A program made the translations under genes and the position numbers. DNA of 64,000 nt from CAVYYW01 sp963772845 (GTDB lineage Bacteria; Bacillota; Bacilli; Bacillales; Sporolactobacillaceae): NCBI GenBank assembly GCA_963772845.1, contig CAVYYW010000014.1, forward strand, positions 1,054,001 to 1,118,000, read 5' to 3'. Below, piece by piece: positions 43,703-53,541 of the stretch (its first letter is position 1; each line of letters opens with the position of its first letter). Below the pieces are notes generated by a model. The model saw only the letters and a program-made list of their open reading frames with translations, did no database searches and was not told the DNA's origin.

Positions 43703-44584
43703 TTATTGTTTGATTTGAGCTTGAACTTCTTCAGCGAAGTTGTCCGCACGCTTTTCAAGACCTTCACCGACTTCATAACGGACGAAGCCTTTTACGGAAG
43801 CACTTTTATCTGCAACATATTTTTTAACTTTCATATCTGGATCTTTGACGAAAGGTTGTTCCAACAAACAAATTTCTTGGAAATACTTGCTTAAGCGGCC
43901 TTCCACCATTTTTTCCACGATATTTTCAGGCTTGCCTTCATTAAGAGCTTGCTGCTTAAGAATTTCTCTTTCATGAGCGACTTCTTCTTGAGAAATCTGG
44001 TCAGGAGAAACATAACGCGGATTAACAGCCGCAATGTGCATTGAAATATCTTTAGCGACGTCTTCTTCTTTACCTTCCAATAGGGACAATACAGCAATTC
44101 TTCCACCCATGTGAAGATAAGCGCCAAACACTTCGCTATCGGATTTTTTCAAAATCGTGAAACGGCGCAGTGAAATTTTTTCTCCGATTTTAACCATTGC
44201 TTCGTTAATGTACTCACCGACTGTCTGAGTGCCGGAAGTCATTTTTTGTTCAAGTGCTTCTTCAACATTAGCAGGGTTTTCTGCTAAAAGATGATCAGCA
44301 AGTGTATCAATTAAAGACGTGAATTGTTCATTTTTTGCAACAAAGTCTGTTTCAGAGTTCACTTCAAGAATAACAGCTTGGTTTCCGTCTGTTTTAATTT
44401 GAGCAAGACCTTCCGCAGCAACACGGTCTGCTTTTTTGGCAGCTTTAGCAATCCCTTTTTCTCTCAAGAGATCCATTGCTTTTTCAAGATCACCGTCTGT
44501 TTCTGTTAAAGCTTTCTTGCAATCCATCATTCCTGCACCCGTTTTTTCACGGAGTTCCTTAACCAGTTTTGCACTAATAGCCAA
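43703..44584 (-). CDS. tsf: Elongation factor Ts
   Basis: 293 residues. It exchanges GDP for GTP on EF-Tu. The N-terminal UBA-like domain (LVKELREKTGAGMMDCKKAL) and the core motif VNSETDFVAKNEQF are present. The start codon is TTG at 44584 with GGAGG seven bases upstream, unusual for so highly expressed a gene. It follows rpsB after an attenuator-like hairpin. Confidence 0.96.
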   Translation of the reverse strand: MAISAKLVKELREKTGAGMMDCKKALTETDGDLEKAMDLLREKGIAKAAKKADRVAAEGLAQIKTDGNQAVILEVNSETDFVAKNEQFTSLIDTLADHLLAENPANVEEALEQKMTSGTQTVGEYINEAMVKIGEKISLRRFTILKKSDSEVFGAYLHMGGRIAVLSLLEGKEEDVAKDISMHIAAVNPRYVSPDQISQEEVAHEREILKQQALNEGKPENIVEKMVEGRLSKYFQEICLLEQPFVKDPDMKVKKYVADKSASVKGFVRYEVGEGLEKRADNFAEEVQAQIKQ

Positions 44585-44630
44585 TGTAATTCCTCCTTAT
44601 AGATAAAAGATATTTCAGATGAACTTTTCG

Positions 44631-44665
44631 AAAAAAAAGTGATAAAGGGTCATGCCCCTTATCAC
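44631..44665 (-). terminator. Terminator/attenuator between rpsB and tsf
   Basis: GTGATAAGGGG pairs with CCCTTTATCAC (about 11 bp), followed on the minus strand by eight T residues. A strong terminator, so tsf must rely on read-through or an unseen promoter. Confidence 0.85.
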
Positions 44666-44678
44666 CCTCTTAAATCAT

Positions 44679-45428
44679 TTATTCAACTTCGACAGCTTCA
44701 GCTTTTTCTTCTGTTTGTGCAGGCTCTTCCACAGGTGCATTTTCTTCACCTTGGTTTGCTTCAAGCACAGCATCAGCCATTTTACCTGTTAACAATTTGA
44801 CCGCACGGATCGCATCGTCATTCCCAGGGATAATAACATCAATTTCATCAGGGTCACAGTTGGTGTCCACGATGGCGATGATTGGAATATTCAGTTTGCG
44901 TGCTTCAGCGATAGCGATTCTCTCTTTGCGCGGGTCAATGATAAACAGAGCAGCCGGCAGAGTTTCCATATCACGGATACCGCCTAGGAATTTTTCAAGG
45001 CGATCTAATTCTTTATTTAATCCGACAACTTCTTTTTTAGGAAGTACTTCGAATGTACCGTCTTCACGCATTTTTTCAATTTCTTTCAAACGGCTGATCC
45101 GTTTTCTGATTGTCTCAAAGTTAGTTAATGTACCACCTAACCAGCGTTGGTTAATATAGTACATACCTGAACGTTCTGCTTCTGATTTCACAGATTCCTG
45201 AGCTTGCTTTTTCGTACCGACGAATAAAATTTTACCGCCGTCATCAGCGATGTTTCTAACGAATTTGAAAGCTTCTTCGACTTTTTTCACTGTTTTCTGT
45301 AAGTCGATAATGTAAATACCGTTTCTTTCTGTAAAGATATACGGCTTCATTTTTGGGTTCCAGCGACGAGTCTGATGACCGAAGTGAACTCCTGATTCTA
45401 ATAGCTGTTTCATTGAAATAACTGCCAT
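44679..45428 (-). CDS. rpsB: 30S ribosomal protein S2
   Basis: 249 residues. Conserved sequences are GVHFGHQTRRWNPKMKPYIF, RWLGGTLTNFETI and PIIAIVDTNCDPDEIDVIIP; the C-terminus is an acidic, alanine-rich tail. AGGAGG precedes the ATG at 45428. A leader of about 110 bases separates it from a good promoter, consistent with separate, growth-rate-dependent expression from the fla/che operon upstream. Confidence 0.97.
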   Translation of the reverse strand: MAVISMKQLLESGVHFGHQTRRWNPKMKPYIFTERNGIYIIDLQKTVKKVEEAFKFVRNIADDGGKILFVGTKKQAQESVKSEAERSGMYYINQRWLGGTLTNFETIRKRISRLKEIEKMREDGTFEVLPKKEVVGLNKELDRLEKFLGGIRDMETLPAALFIIDPRKERIAIAEARKLNIPIIAIVDTNCDPDEIDVIIPGNDDAIRAVKLLTGKMADAVLEANQGEENAPVEEPAQTEEKAEAVEVE

Positions 45429-45541
45429 TTAGTATTCCTCCTAAGGTTTTTTTCCGCCGCCTGTTTCATCTTTTTATGAGACTGTAATCAGCACCTTCAT
45501 AAAAATCGACAAGCGTGAGTAGTGATTAAACACCGTTGTTT

Positions 45542-45570
45542 AATATACCACAGCAGAAGTATATTGACAA
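45542..45570 (-). promoter_or_regulatory. Promoter of rpsB
   Basis: TTGTCA (45570-45565), a 17-base spacer and TATATT (45547-45542), both 5 of 6 against the sigma-A consensus, with TG at the extended -10 position. It begins six bases after the swrB stop. Confidence 0.75.
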
Positions 45571-45575
45571 GTTTC

Positions 45576-46034
45576 TTATATGTTTTTTTTGAATTTCAGC
45601 AGCAGGCCGATTTCCCCTTTTCCTTTATTAAGCTTCTTAGCGATTTCTGTCACTGACATGCCCTGCTCATTAAGGTCAAGTACCTGGCTTGTCAAAGATT
45701 GCTCAAATGTATCAGCTTCATTGTTCACAGGGGGCGAAAAAGCTGTTTCCTGCTTTTCCGGACGCCTAGAGTAACTTTCAGGTTGCCGCTTTTCAGTTTC
45801 GTCATCGACAGGTCTTAAGGGCAGATCTTTATCCTTAGCCTGCAATGCTTTGAGAAAGGCTTCATTTTCTTCTTTAATATCGGTTACATAGGCGGTCAAG
45901 GTTTCTTCAATTTCCCGTTTTGATGTTGAAAAGTCCTGACTTTCCAGTTGTTTGATCCGCTGAAAAAGGTGAATAATTAAATAAAGCAAGCCGAACAATG
46001 CTAAAAAACATATGAATATTAAACTATAAATCAT
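45576..46034 (-). CDS. swrB: SwrB (YlxL), flagellar assembly checkpoint protein
   Basis: 152 residues. One N-terminal membrane helix (IYSLIFICFLALFGLLYLII), a coiled, charged middle, and a C-terminal helix-turn-helix-like segment (LNEQGMSVTEIAKKLNKGKG). This fits SwrB, which in B. subtilis activates the flagellar export apparatus and promotes swarming. GAGGAG precedes the ATG at 46034. It is the last gene of the fla/che operon, after sigD. Confidence 0.85.
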   Translation of the reverse strand: MIYSLIFICFLALFGLLYLIIHLFQRIKQLESQDFSTSKREIEETLTAYVTDIKEENEAFLKALQAKDKDLPLRPVDDETEKRQPESYSRRPEKQETAFSPPVNNEADTFEQSLTSQVLDLNEQGMSVTEIAKKLNKGKGEIGLLLKFKKNI

Positions 46035-46059
46035 TTTTAATACTCCTCTTTTTCCGGAA

Positions 46060-46824
46060 TTACATAGACGATTTCGTTAAAACGTGGCGCAGCTTAAACA
46101 GGGCTTTAGAGTGAATTTGGGAAATTCTTGATGTGGACAGCCCCAAAATTTGTCCAATTTCCGTTAAAGTGAGCTCTTCAAAATAAAAGAGGCTGACAAC
46201 CAACTGCTCTTTTTCATTCAAAGTGGCAATATGCTCTGCCAGCTGTTTATATTTTTCCTGCACGACCATTGATTCATCTGGCTGCTCTGCCCGCTTATCC
46301 TCAATAGCATAGGATAATTGATCACCGCTTTCATTCGCTCCGTCATCTTCAAGAGAGAGCAGATTGGCAAATAACCCCTCAGTAATTGTACCTGTTATAT
46401 CCTCAGTCGGTAATTCTAGGACTTCAGCAACTTCTTCCGGTGTTACATGCCTCATATATCTTTGTTCCAGCTTTTCAATCGTGTGCTCAATTTTCTTGCT
46501 CTTTTCGCGTATTGAACGCGGCATCCAGTCGTCTTTCCGAAGACCATCAATGATGGCCCCCCTGATACGGAAGGAGGCATATGTATCAAATTTCAAGTCC
46601 CGTTTATGGTCAAATTTCTCCAGAGCATCATATAATCCAAGCAGTCCGTGGCTAAAAAGATCATCTAAGCGCAGATTCTTTGGCAGACCGACACTGATCC
46701 TTTTAACATGATATTGAACAAGTGGAATATATTGCTGAATTAAAAAATCCGCGGATTCTTTATCACGTTTATCCAGCCAGAGCTGCCAGTGGTCCTGTTC
46801 AAGATAGGTAAGCTGTCTAGTCAT
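46060..46824 (-). CDS. sigD: RNA polymerase sigma factor SigD (flagellar)
   Basis: 254 residues, FliA/SigD type. It directs transcription of hag, motility and autolysin genes. Region 2 (LVQYHVKRISVGLPKNLRLD, DLFSHGLLGLYDAL), region 3 (DDWMPRSIREKSKKIEHTIE) and region 4 (FYFEELTLTEIGQILGLSTS) are all present. AAAGGAGGGAG precedes the ATG at 46824. Its place near the 3' end of the long fla/che operon makes its level sensitive to upstream read-through in B. subtilis. Confidence 0.96.
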   Translation of the reverse strand: MTRQLTYLEQDHWQLWLDKRDKESADFLIQQYIPLVQYHVKRISVGLPKNLRLDDLFSHGLLGLYDALEKFDHKRDLKFDTYASFRIRGAIIDGLRKDDWMPRSIREKSKKIEHTIEKLEQRYMRHVTPEEVAEVLELPTEDITGTITEGLFANLLSLEDDGANESGDQLSYAIEDKRAEQPDESMVVQEKYKQLAEHIATLNEKEQLVVSLFYFEELTLTEIGQILGLSTSRISQIHSKALFKLRHVLTKSSM

Positions 46825-46849
46825 GATCTCCCTCCTTTAGCCAACTATA

Positions 46850-47344
46850 TTATATCGTTTTTTCTCCTGAATGTATGGTTCTGATATGTAATTCCTGGGA
46901 TGAACAGTTAAAAGCAATGGTTCGTCCAAAATGCCCCCCTGTGTCCTCTGCAATAAGTTTAATATTAAAATTGCTCAGTTGCTGTTTAACAGCCTCAACA
47001 TTCCTCGGGCCGATTCTTCCGGATAACCTTGTCCCGTTTGCTTTAAACATCTCAGAGCCTCCCGAAATCTTCGCTTTGAGCTCTGATAAAACAAATTTTT
47101 CTTTTTTGAACCAGTCGACCATAGCCTTTATAGCCGTATCAGCGAACTTACCTAATAAATAGTCTGTTGTTCGGGTTGCAGAAGAATCGGGAAGCATCAC
47201 GTGTGCCATTCCAGCAGTGTGTGATGAGGGGTGATAGAGCACGACCCCGACACAAGATCCGAGGCCGATGCTCTTTAAACATTCTTCGTCTTTACCATAC
47301 CGTATCTCAGCTAACCCCACATTCATCGTCTCGAGCACCACCAT
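46850..47344 (-). CDS. cheD: Chemoreceptor glutamine deamidase CheD
   Basis: 164 residues. It deamidates receptor glutamines and works with CheC in adaptation. The catalytic Cys lies in SIGLGSCVGVVLYHP and the His in GMAHVMLP. The ATG at 47344 overlaps the cheC stop by one base (TAATG), with GGAG upstream, so translation is coupled. Confidence 0.94.
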   Translation of the reverse strand: MVVLETMNVGLAEIRYGKDEECLKSIGLGSCVGVVLYHPSSHTAGMAHVMLPDSSATRTTDYLLGKFADTAIKAMVDWFKKEKFVLSELKAKISGGSEMFKANGTRLSGRIGPRNVEAVKQQLSNFNIKLIAEDTGGHFGRTIAFNCSSQELHIRTIHSGEKTI

Positions 47345-47949
47345 TATGCTTTCTCCATATGTTTAAACAGTGTTTGGAACATCTCCGGTTCCGGGAGAAA
47401 AATAATCTCTGCTTTAATAGGGACAGTTTGTCCGTCTTCGGTAAGGAGTGTATCGATCAAGAGAACATCCTCATCATATAAAGAAAGCTCCAACAACCCT
47501 TCACTGAGAATCGCTCCCGCCATATCTGTGGTCACTTCATGGGGAGTCTGGTAAAGCGGCATGCCGATAAATGAGGACAAAGCGGTCAAATAGGACCCGC
47601 ACAAAATATTACCTACTTCACTAAATACAGACCTTGCCATAGAATCTTTAAGGATATCTGCTTCCTCAACAAATGATTTAACAAGACTGGAGGCATCTTC
47701 CAAGGAAAAGAACAGAAAGAAATGGCCCCGTAAATCTCCGGTTATATAGCTGTAGTTACTGGCTACAAGCCTTTCTCCATACAAGTCTGTAAATCTCGGT
47801 ATGGAGATCACACGCAACCCTGGAACACTGATTTTAATTTTTTTGTTCAACATTTCGCTCAATGCAGTCGCTCCATGGGCAGCACCGATATTAGCCATTT
47901 CTTTTAAATAATCGAAGTGGCTGGGCTTTAAATCAGTAATTCGGCTCAT
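47344..47949 (-). CDS. cheC: CheY-P phosphatase CheC
   Basis: 201 residues with two phosphatase-type helices: DYLKEMANIGAAHGATALSE and SVFSEVGNILCGSYLTALSS, each with the D/S-x3-E-x2-N signature. It dephosphorylates CheY-P and is enhanced by CheD. I took the ATG at 47949, one base from the cheW stop, with AGAGG upstream, rather than the 13-codon longer frame inside cheW. Confidence 0.94.
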   Translation of the reverse strand: MSRITDLKPSHFDYLKEMANIGAAHGATALSEMLNKKIKISVPGLRVISIPRFTDLYGERLVASNYSYITGDLRGHFFLFFSLEDASSLVKSFVEEADILKDSMARSVFSEVGNILCGSYLTALSSFIGMPLYQTPHEVTTDMAGAILSEGLLELSLYDEDVLLIDTLLTEDGQTVPIKAEIIFLPEPEMFQTLFKHMEKA

Positions 47950-47950
47950 A

Positions 47951-48433
47951 TCATGCCTCTGTTTGGTGAAGGGTCTGAACTTCTTCATCTGTAAGCACTT
48001 TTTGTAAATTAAGAAGGATCAGAAAATCCTCATCTCCGACTTTTGCAACGCCCTGAATATAATCAGCTTCCGGTCCGCCTACGATATCTGGCGTTTCGTC
48101 CACCGCATCCAAATCGATTTCTATTACCTGCTTGGCATCATCAACAAGCAGACCAACGGTTAATTCATCCATCTTTACAACAATCAGCCGCGATTCGTCT
48201 GTTTCCTCTGCGTCTCCCATTCTGAATCTTTTTTTGATATCTACGATTGGCACCACAAGCCCGCGAAGATTTGTTATGCCCTTCACAAAATCTTTCTGAT
48301 GCGGCACTCTCGTAATTGAAGCAACTTTTTCAATCGAAATGATATTTTCTATCGGAACCCCATATTGTTCATCATTTACTGAAAACACAACAACCTTTGT
48401 CATTTTTTGAGCTTGGACTGTTTTCTCTGTCAT
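47951..48433 (-). CDS. cheW: Chemotaxis coupling protein CheW
   Basis: 160 residues. It links receptors to CheA. The SH3-like CheW fold is marked by VVFSVNDEQYGVPIENIISI, FVKGITNLRGLVVPIVDI and VGLLVDDAKQVIEI. AAGGAGG precedes the ATG at 48433. It lies between cheA and cheC, as in B. subtilis. Confidence 0.96.
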   Translation of the reverse strand: MTEKTVQAQKMTKVVVFSVNDEQYGVPIENIISIEKVASITRVPHQKDFVKGITNLRGLVVPIVDIKKRFRMGDAEETDESRLIVVKMDELTVGLLVDDAKQVIEIDLDAVDETPDIVGGPEADYIQGVAKVGDEDFLILLNLQKVLTDEEVQTLHQTEA

Positions 48434-48454
48434 TACCTTGCCTCCTTAATATTT

Positions 48455-50440
48455 TTAGCCAATCATCTGACAATCTAATATTAATGCGATAGAACCATCT
48501 CCCAGAATTGTCGCACCGGAAAAGGTTTGTGATTGCTTTAAATAGGAACCCAGCGGTTTTATTACAATATCCTGATGGCCCATCAACTGATCGCAAATAA
48601 GTGCAAGATGGTTATCGCCTTTTTTCACAATAATCACTGAGCCTTTTCCATTTTCAGAAACAGGCTCTGGCACCTCTAAATATTCCCTAAGATCTACAAA
48701 TGGCACAATTCGGTCACGGTAGGCCATGACACGCTTTTGATTAACCTTTTTTATTTGGATTTGTCTTAATAGCAATGTTTCCTCAATGGAGTTGATCGGA
48801 ATCGCATAGCTTTCCGTTCCCACCCCAACCATCATGGCATGTATAATCGATAACGTAAGTGGCAGCTGAATCGTAAACGTGGTGCCTTTATTTAATTCCG
48901 ACCGGACTGAAACTTTACCATTCAGTGATTCAATTTTACTTTTCACAACATCAAGACCTACACCGCGTCCTGAAATATCAGAGACTTTTTCAGCTGTGCT
49001 AAACCCGGACTTGAACATATATTGAAAAATTTCTTCATCCGACAGCTTCTCCGCTTCATTCTCAGAAATCATCGATTGATTGATGGCTTTTGATGCAATC
49101 TTACTGGGATCGATACCGCCACCGTCGTCCTCGATCTCAATATAGACATGATTCCCGCTATGATACGCTCTGAGATAAATTTGCCCTTCAGGATCTTTCC
49201 CTTTCTCCTGTCTTACTTCAGGTGTTTCTACCCCATGATCCAGGGAGTTTCGAAGCAGATGCACGAGAGGATCACCAATTTCTTCAATGACGGTCCTGTC
49301 AATTTCCGTTTCCTTTCCCTCCATCTTTAAATGAACAGTCTTATTAAGCTCTTTCGACAGACTGCGAACCATTCGTGGAAATCGGTTAAAGACTTGTTCT
49401 ATCGGCTCCATTCGCAGATTTAAAATAGTTTCTTGAAGCTGATTAGAAATGCGTGTTATTTTATCCACAGCTTCTTTTAATGGCGCCTCTACTGAGTTTT
49501 CAGTTAACTTCTCCAATCGGCTGCGGTCGATAATTAATTCTTCGAATAAGTTAAGTAAATTGTCCAACCGGTCAAGACTCACTCTGATAGACTTTTGTGC
49601 GACTGGTTTTTTTGTCTGTACAGGTGCCGCCTCCGGTTTATCTTTCGACTCACCGCTTATATCGTTTTCCGGAACTGATTCTGTTGCTTTATCCGCTGTA
49701 TAATTCTCAACGATGGAGCGGCTGACTTCTGATACATTAAGGATTTTCTCCTTAATGCTAGCAGACGTTTCAGAAGTAATAAATAAACACTCAAAGGCTA
49801 ATTCGAAGTCTTCATTTTCAATCTGTTCTGAAGATGGTTCGGTTTTAATGACGTCTCCGAGCCCTTCAAGAGCATTAAAAACCATGTAAGCTCTTGCAGC
49901 TTTCAAAATGCATCGTTCATCAAGTTCGACTCGTATACTGTAAACGTTCAACCCTTGTTCTGCTGCTGCTTCAGCGGCGGAGGTTTCATAGTCAGTCAGT
50001 TTCAAAGAAGATTCCTTTGCTGAAGTCCCTTCCTTATCGGCAGAATGCTCAACAGGAGTTTCCCCGTTTGCAAGGGCTTCCAGTGCTCTCACGGTATCTT
50101 TTACATCTCTTGCATCAGATCCGCCTTCTTCAATTTGCTGAACCATTTTCTCAAGATGATCGATTCCGTTAAACATCACGTCTATAACCGATTCGTTCAC
50201 ATGCATCTTTTGATTTCTTAAATCATCAAGAACATTTTCCATTTTATGTGTCAGATCTGCCATATCCTGATACCCCATTGAGCCTGCCATGCCTTTTAAT
50301 GTATGAGCAGAGCGGAAAATATCATTAATCACTTGAATATCTCCTGGATTTTCCTCAAGAACAAGCATTTTTTGATTTAAGTTTTGTAAATGCTCATGAC
50401 CTTCTTCAATAAATAAGCTTAAATACTGATTCATATCCAC
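48455..50440 (-). CDS. cheA: Chemotaxis histidine kinase CheA
   Basis: 661 residues. Domains in order: P1 with the phospho-acceptor His46 (RSAHTLKGMAGSMG), P2 that docks CheY/CheB (around residues 170-255), P3 dimerisation helices, the P4 kinase with N box HLLRNSLDHGVE and G boxes DDGGGI and GRGVGLDVVKSK, and a CheW-like P5. The start is GTG at 50440 (GAGGAG upstream); the protein then begins as in B. subtilis, (M)DMNQYL. It overlaps the neighbourhood of cheB closely, with five bases between. Confidence 0.96.
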   Translation of the reverse strand: MDMNQYLSLFIEEGHEHLQNLNQKMLVLEENPGDIQVINDIFRSAHTLKGMAGSMGYQDMADLTHKMENVLDDLRNQKMHVNESVIDVMFNGIDHLEKMVQQIEEGGSDARDVKDTVRALEALANGETPVEHSADKEGTSAKESSLKLTDYETSAAEAAAEQGLNVYSIRVELDERCILKAARAYMVFNALEGLGDVIKTEPSSEQIENEDFELAFECLFITSETSASIKEKILNVSEVSRSIVENYTADKATESVPENDISGESKDKPEAAPVQTKKPVAQKSIRVSLDRLDNLLNLFEELIIDRSRLEKLTENSVEAPLKEAVDKITRISNQLQETILNLRMEPIEQVFNRFPRMVRSLSKELNKTVHLKMEGKETEIDRTVIEEIGDPLVHLLRNSLDHGVETPEVRQEKGKDPEGQIYLRAYHSGNHVYIEIEDDGGGIDPSKIASKAINQSMISENEAEKLSDEEIFQYMFKSGFSTAEKVSDISGRGVGLDVVKSKIESLNGKVSVRSELNKGTTFTIQLPLTLSIIHAMMVGVGTESYAIPINSIEETLLLRQIQIKKVNQKRVMAYRDRIVPFVDLREYLEVPEPVSENGKGSVIIVKKGDNHLALICDQLMGHQDIVIKPLGSYLKQSQTFSGATILGDGSIALILDCQMIG

Positions 50441-50445
50441 GATGA

Positions 50446-51531
50446 TCAGCTCCTCTTCTCATATAATTGCCGGCAGATTTCTGCAGGAATTTCTTCCAGG
50501 CAGCAAACCTGATCAGCAAGCCCTGCATTTACAACCGCACGCGGCATGCCATAAACGATCGCTGTCTTTTCAGATTCAGCAATGGTATAGACATCCTGTG
50601 CTTTCTTTAATGCTGATAAGCCATCTGTGCCATCCTTGCCCATCCCCGTCAGGATGACGGCGATAAGTTGATACCCGCTGACCTTCACTGCAGAATTCAG
50701 CAAGACGTCGATTGATGGCCTCACCCCATGGACAGCTGGCTCTTCAGTTAAAACGATGGACAGATTATTTGGGAGCGGCTCAATCTTCATATGAAAACCG
50801 CCAGGAGCTAAATAAACCCTTCCTTTTTGTAATCGGTCACCAGACTCTGCTTCTTTAACGTCTAATGAAGATAATCGGTTAAGACGGTCGGCAAGTGATT
50901 TTGTGAATTTTGGCGGCATGTGTTGAACCACAAGCACTGGACCTGGAAAATCCCTTGGTATATTTGGAATAACCTCCTGCAATGCCCTAGGGCCGCCTGT
51001 AGAGGACCCGATAATTAATAATGGAGGCAGTGCTGCTTTCAAATCCTTCGTCCATAACCCAGAAAAATCTTTTTTTTCTACATGCGATTCTCCGTCAGGA
51101 CTTATGGGTTTCGGATCAGGAAGCGCAATTTTCGCATCCACGCTTAATTTAATTTTTTTAACAAGCTCTTCCTGAATTTTGGAAATATCAAGTGAGATTG
51201 CCCCCGAGGGTTTAGATATGAATTCCACCGCTCCTCTATTCATTGCTTCAAAGGTTATCTCAGCACCCTTCTGTGTGAGTGTACTAAGCATGATTACTGG
51301 TTTCTTTCTTACCTCTAAAAGCTTGGACAGCAGTTCCAACCCGTTAATGTCAGGTAATTCAATGTCCAATGTGACGACATCAGGTTCAAGCGACTGGTAT
51401 TTTGCAAGCGCATCTTCGCCATTTCTGGCAGTGGCAATTACCTGTAAATCAGCATCCTGTTCAATCATGTCGGAAATCATTCGTCGCATAAAAGCAGAAT
51501 CGTCTACCACCAGTACACTTATTGTTTTCAC
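50446..51531 (-). CDS. cheB: Receptor methylesterase/response regulator CheB
   Basis: 361 residues. The N-terminal receiver domain has the phospho-acceptor Asp56 (VVTLDIELPDINGL). The C-terminal esterase has the catalytic Ser in GSSTGGPRALQ, His in VVQHMPPKFT and Asp in GMGKDGTDG. The start is a GTG at 51531 that overlaps the flhG stop by four bases, with AAGGGTG upstream. It removes methyl groups from chemoreceptors. Confidence 0.96.
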   Translation of the reverse strand: MKTISVLVVDDSAFMRRMISDMIEQDADLQVIATARNGEDALAKYQSLEPDVVTLDIELPDINGLELLSKLLEVRKKPVIMLSTLTQKGAEITFEAMNRGAVEFISKPSGAISLDISKIQEELVKKIKLSVDAKIALPDPKPISPDGESHVEKKDFSGLWTKDLKAALPPLLIIGSSTGGPRALQEVIPNIPRDFPGPVLVVQHMPPKFTKSLADRLNRLSSLDVKEAESGDRLQKGRVYLAPGGFHMKIEPLPNNLSIVLTEEPAVHGVRPSIDVLLNSAVKVSGYQLIAVILTGMGKDGTDGLSALKKAQDVYTIAESEKTAIVYGMPRAVVNAGLADQVCCLEEIPAEICRQLYEKRS

Positions 51532-52400
51532 TTTTTGTCACCCTTTTTTTCTAAGAAGTGTTTTAATCGGGAAAGGAAACTGCCGATTTTTTCTTTTTCA
51601 TTATGATCGAATCCCTCCACAAACGAGCCGGCCAAAGCTTTCATTTTCATACTAATTTTAGAGTGGGGAGCCATGCTTAAGTAGGGCATTTGCTGTTTTA
51701 CAGATTTCACGACGACTTTATCCCAAGGAAGACTCGCGAGCAAACTTAACTCTTTGTTCAAAAATCGTTTTGAAACGCCTTGTAATTTATGCCATGCTAG
51801 TCTTCCTTCTTTCTCATCCTCAAGCTGATTCATGACACATCTGATCGGGTGGTCCGGTTCCTGCATATGTATGTATTTAATTGTGGAGTAGGCATCTGTT
51901 AAAGATGTTGGTTCAGGTGTCGTAACAAGAATCACTTCATGAGCTGCCATGATGTATTCAAGATTATTCCTTGTAATTCCGGCTCCAAAATCAAGAAAAA
52001 TATAGGAATAGACTGTTTTTAATTCTTCAATCTGTTCGAAAAAGTAGTGCAGATGCTCCTCGCTTAAAGAAAAAAAATCTGATAAGCCGCTGCCTCCAGA
52101 AATAAAAGATAATCCGTCAGCGCTCTTTTCAACCACTTCCCAGATCGGCAGTCGCTGCTTGACCATATCCATAATTGAATATCTGGCTTGCGAGCCTAGT
52201 AAAAACTCGACATTCCCCATTCCGATATCAAGGTCAATGGCGATTGCTTTTTTCCCGTTTTCATTCAATGCTGCCATAAAGTTAACACAGAAGACGGATT
52301 TCCCGACGCCGCCTTTTCCACTGACAACGGCAATGACCTGAGTTGGGTTCTCCTGCTTTTCCACCATTCTTTTCCTAAGAATTGCAGCTTGATCAGACAT
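51528..52400 (-). CDS. flhG: FlhG (YlxH), MinD-like ATPase for flagellar placement
   Basis: 290 residues from the ATG at 52400, which overlaps the end of flhF by eight bases and follows GCGGGGA. The deviant Walker A motif VVSGKGGVGKS marks the ParA/MinD class; the N-terminus contains the short conserved DQAAILRKRMVEKQ helix that activates the FlhF GTPase, and the C-terminus a putative membrane-targeting helix (FLSRLKHFLEKK). With FlhF it sets flagellar number and position. Confidence 0.93.
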   Translation of the reverse strand: MSDQAAILRKRMVEKQENPTQVIAVVSGKGGVGKSVFCVNFMAALNENGKKAIAIDLDIGMGNVEFLLGSQARYSIMDMVKQRLPIWEVVEKSADGLSFISGGSGLSDFFSLSEEHLHYFFEQIEELKTVYSYIFLDFGAGITRNNLEYIMAAHEVILVTTPEPTSLTDAYSTIKYIHMQEPDHPIRCVMNQLEDEKEGRLAWHKLQGVSKRFLNKELSLLASLPWDKVVVKSVKQQMPYLSMAPHSKISMKMKALAGSFVEGFDHNEKEKIGSFLSRLKHFLEKKGDKK

Positions 52401-53541
52401 CCGTATTCCCCGCAAAAAGAGGAGCTGTGAGTTGATCAGCGGTTGCCTTTTCGATATCGTCCGGTACATCCTGCCCATTAGTGAGGAAGGAGAGCTTTTG
52501 TTCCGGCTGATGAAGAAGCAGATTCAAGATACTTCCTAATGATCCGGTTTCATCAATTTTAGTGAAAACCAAACCTTTTGTCGGCACTTGCTTAAACTGA
52601 TTAATAATCTCATTCATGTCTTCATATTTTGAGGTAGCAGACATCACGAGGTAAATCGCCATACCTTCTTTATAAGGAAGCAAGGCTTTCAATTCATCAA
52701 CGTAATGATTTTCACGGTAATTTCTCCCGGCCGTATCGATAAAGATCCGGTCATATGCACTCAGCTTTTCAAGAGCCTGTTTAAAATCTTCAGCCGTATA
52801 AGCAACTTCAACGGGTGCATTTAATATTCCTGCATATGTCTTCAACTGCTCAATCGCTGCAATCCGATACGTGTCGATTGTTATGAAAGCTGCTTTTTGT
52901 CCTTGTTCAATAACCGCTTTAGCCGCAAGCTTTGCAAGCGTTGTGGTCTTCCCCACTCCAGTTGGCCCGACAAGACTGATCAGCCGTTCACCAGGCAAAA
53001 GTGCCTCAGATTCCGGCAACTTCAATTCACTTTGTATATGTTTTGCCAGCATTTGCGAAAGTTCAGAGCTTTCCAATGGTTCATCCGATTTGTACCAGGC
53101 TTTAACAAGCCGTCTCGTCCAATCATCTATCCATTTCTGATCAATCCCCTGATTTTTAAGCCGGTCTTGAAGGTTCCCAATCGCTTCAGAAGGTTCAAGA
53201 TAGCTAAGGTCATTGAATACCCCTTCTGAAGACTTTACGGGTTTCCCTGTATTCGCCCTTTCCTCAATGGACTGTTTCATCACTTTTTCCCAATCTGATT
53301 TTGACTTTGAAGAGCCAGCACTTGGTTCAACAGGATCAGGAAAAACAGGATCTTTTCTGATGTCGAGCGGATAAGGGTCATTAGCAGCAAATACTTCAAT
53401 ATTTTCTGTTTTGAATAGGTTGAAAAACTTCGCTTTTTTCACTTTTTTTGTGTGGAAAATAACAGCATCCGGACCCAGTTCTTTTTTCACCTTTTCCATC
53501 GCTTCAGGCATGGTAGACGCTGTGATCTTTTTCATTTTCAT
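52393..53541 (-). CDS. flhF: FlhF, SRP-type GTPase
   Basis: 382 residues. A variable N-terminal B domain (to about residue 115), then the SRP-like NG domain with GPTGVGKTTT (from residue 192), FITIDTYRIAAIEQLKTYA and FIDTAGRNYREN. It guides placement of the basal body with FlhG. The ATG at 53541 overlaps the flhA stop (ATGA); a second ATG two codons later is possible, and no strong ribosome binding site favours either. Confidence 0.95.
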   Translation of the reverse strand: MKMKKITASTMPEAMEKVKKELGPDAVIFHTKKVKKAKFFNLFKTENIEVFAANDPYPLDIRKDPVFPDPVEPSAGSSKSKSDWEKVMKQSIEERANTGKPVKSSEGVFNDLSYLEPSEAIGNLQDRLKNQGIDQKWIDDWTRRLVKAWYKSDEPLESSELSQMLAKHIQSELKLPESEALLPGERLISLVGPTGVGKTTTLAKLAAKAVIEQGQKAAFITIDTYRIAAIEQLKTYAGILNAPVEVAYTAEDFKQALEKLSAYDRIFIDTAGRNYRENHYVDELKALLPYKEGMAIYLVMSATSKYEDMNEIINQFKQVPTKGLVFTKIDETGSLGSILNLLLHQPEQKLSFLTNGQDVPDDIEKATADQLTAPLFAGNTDV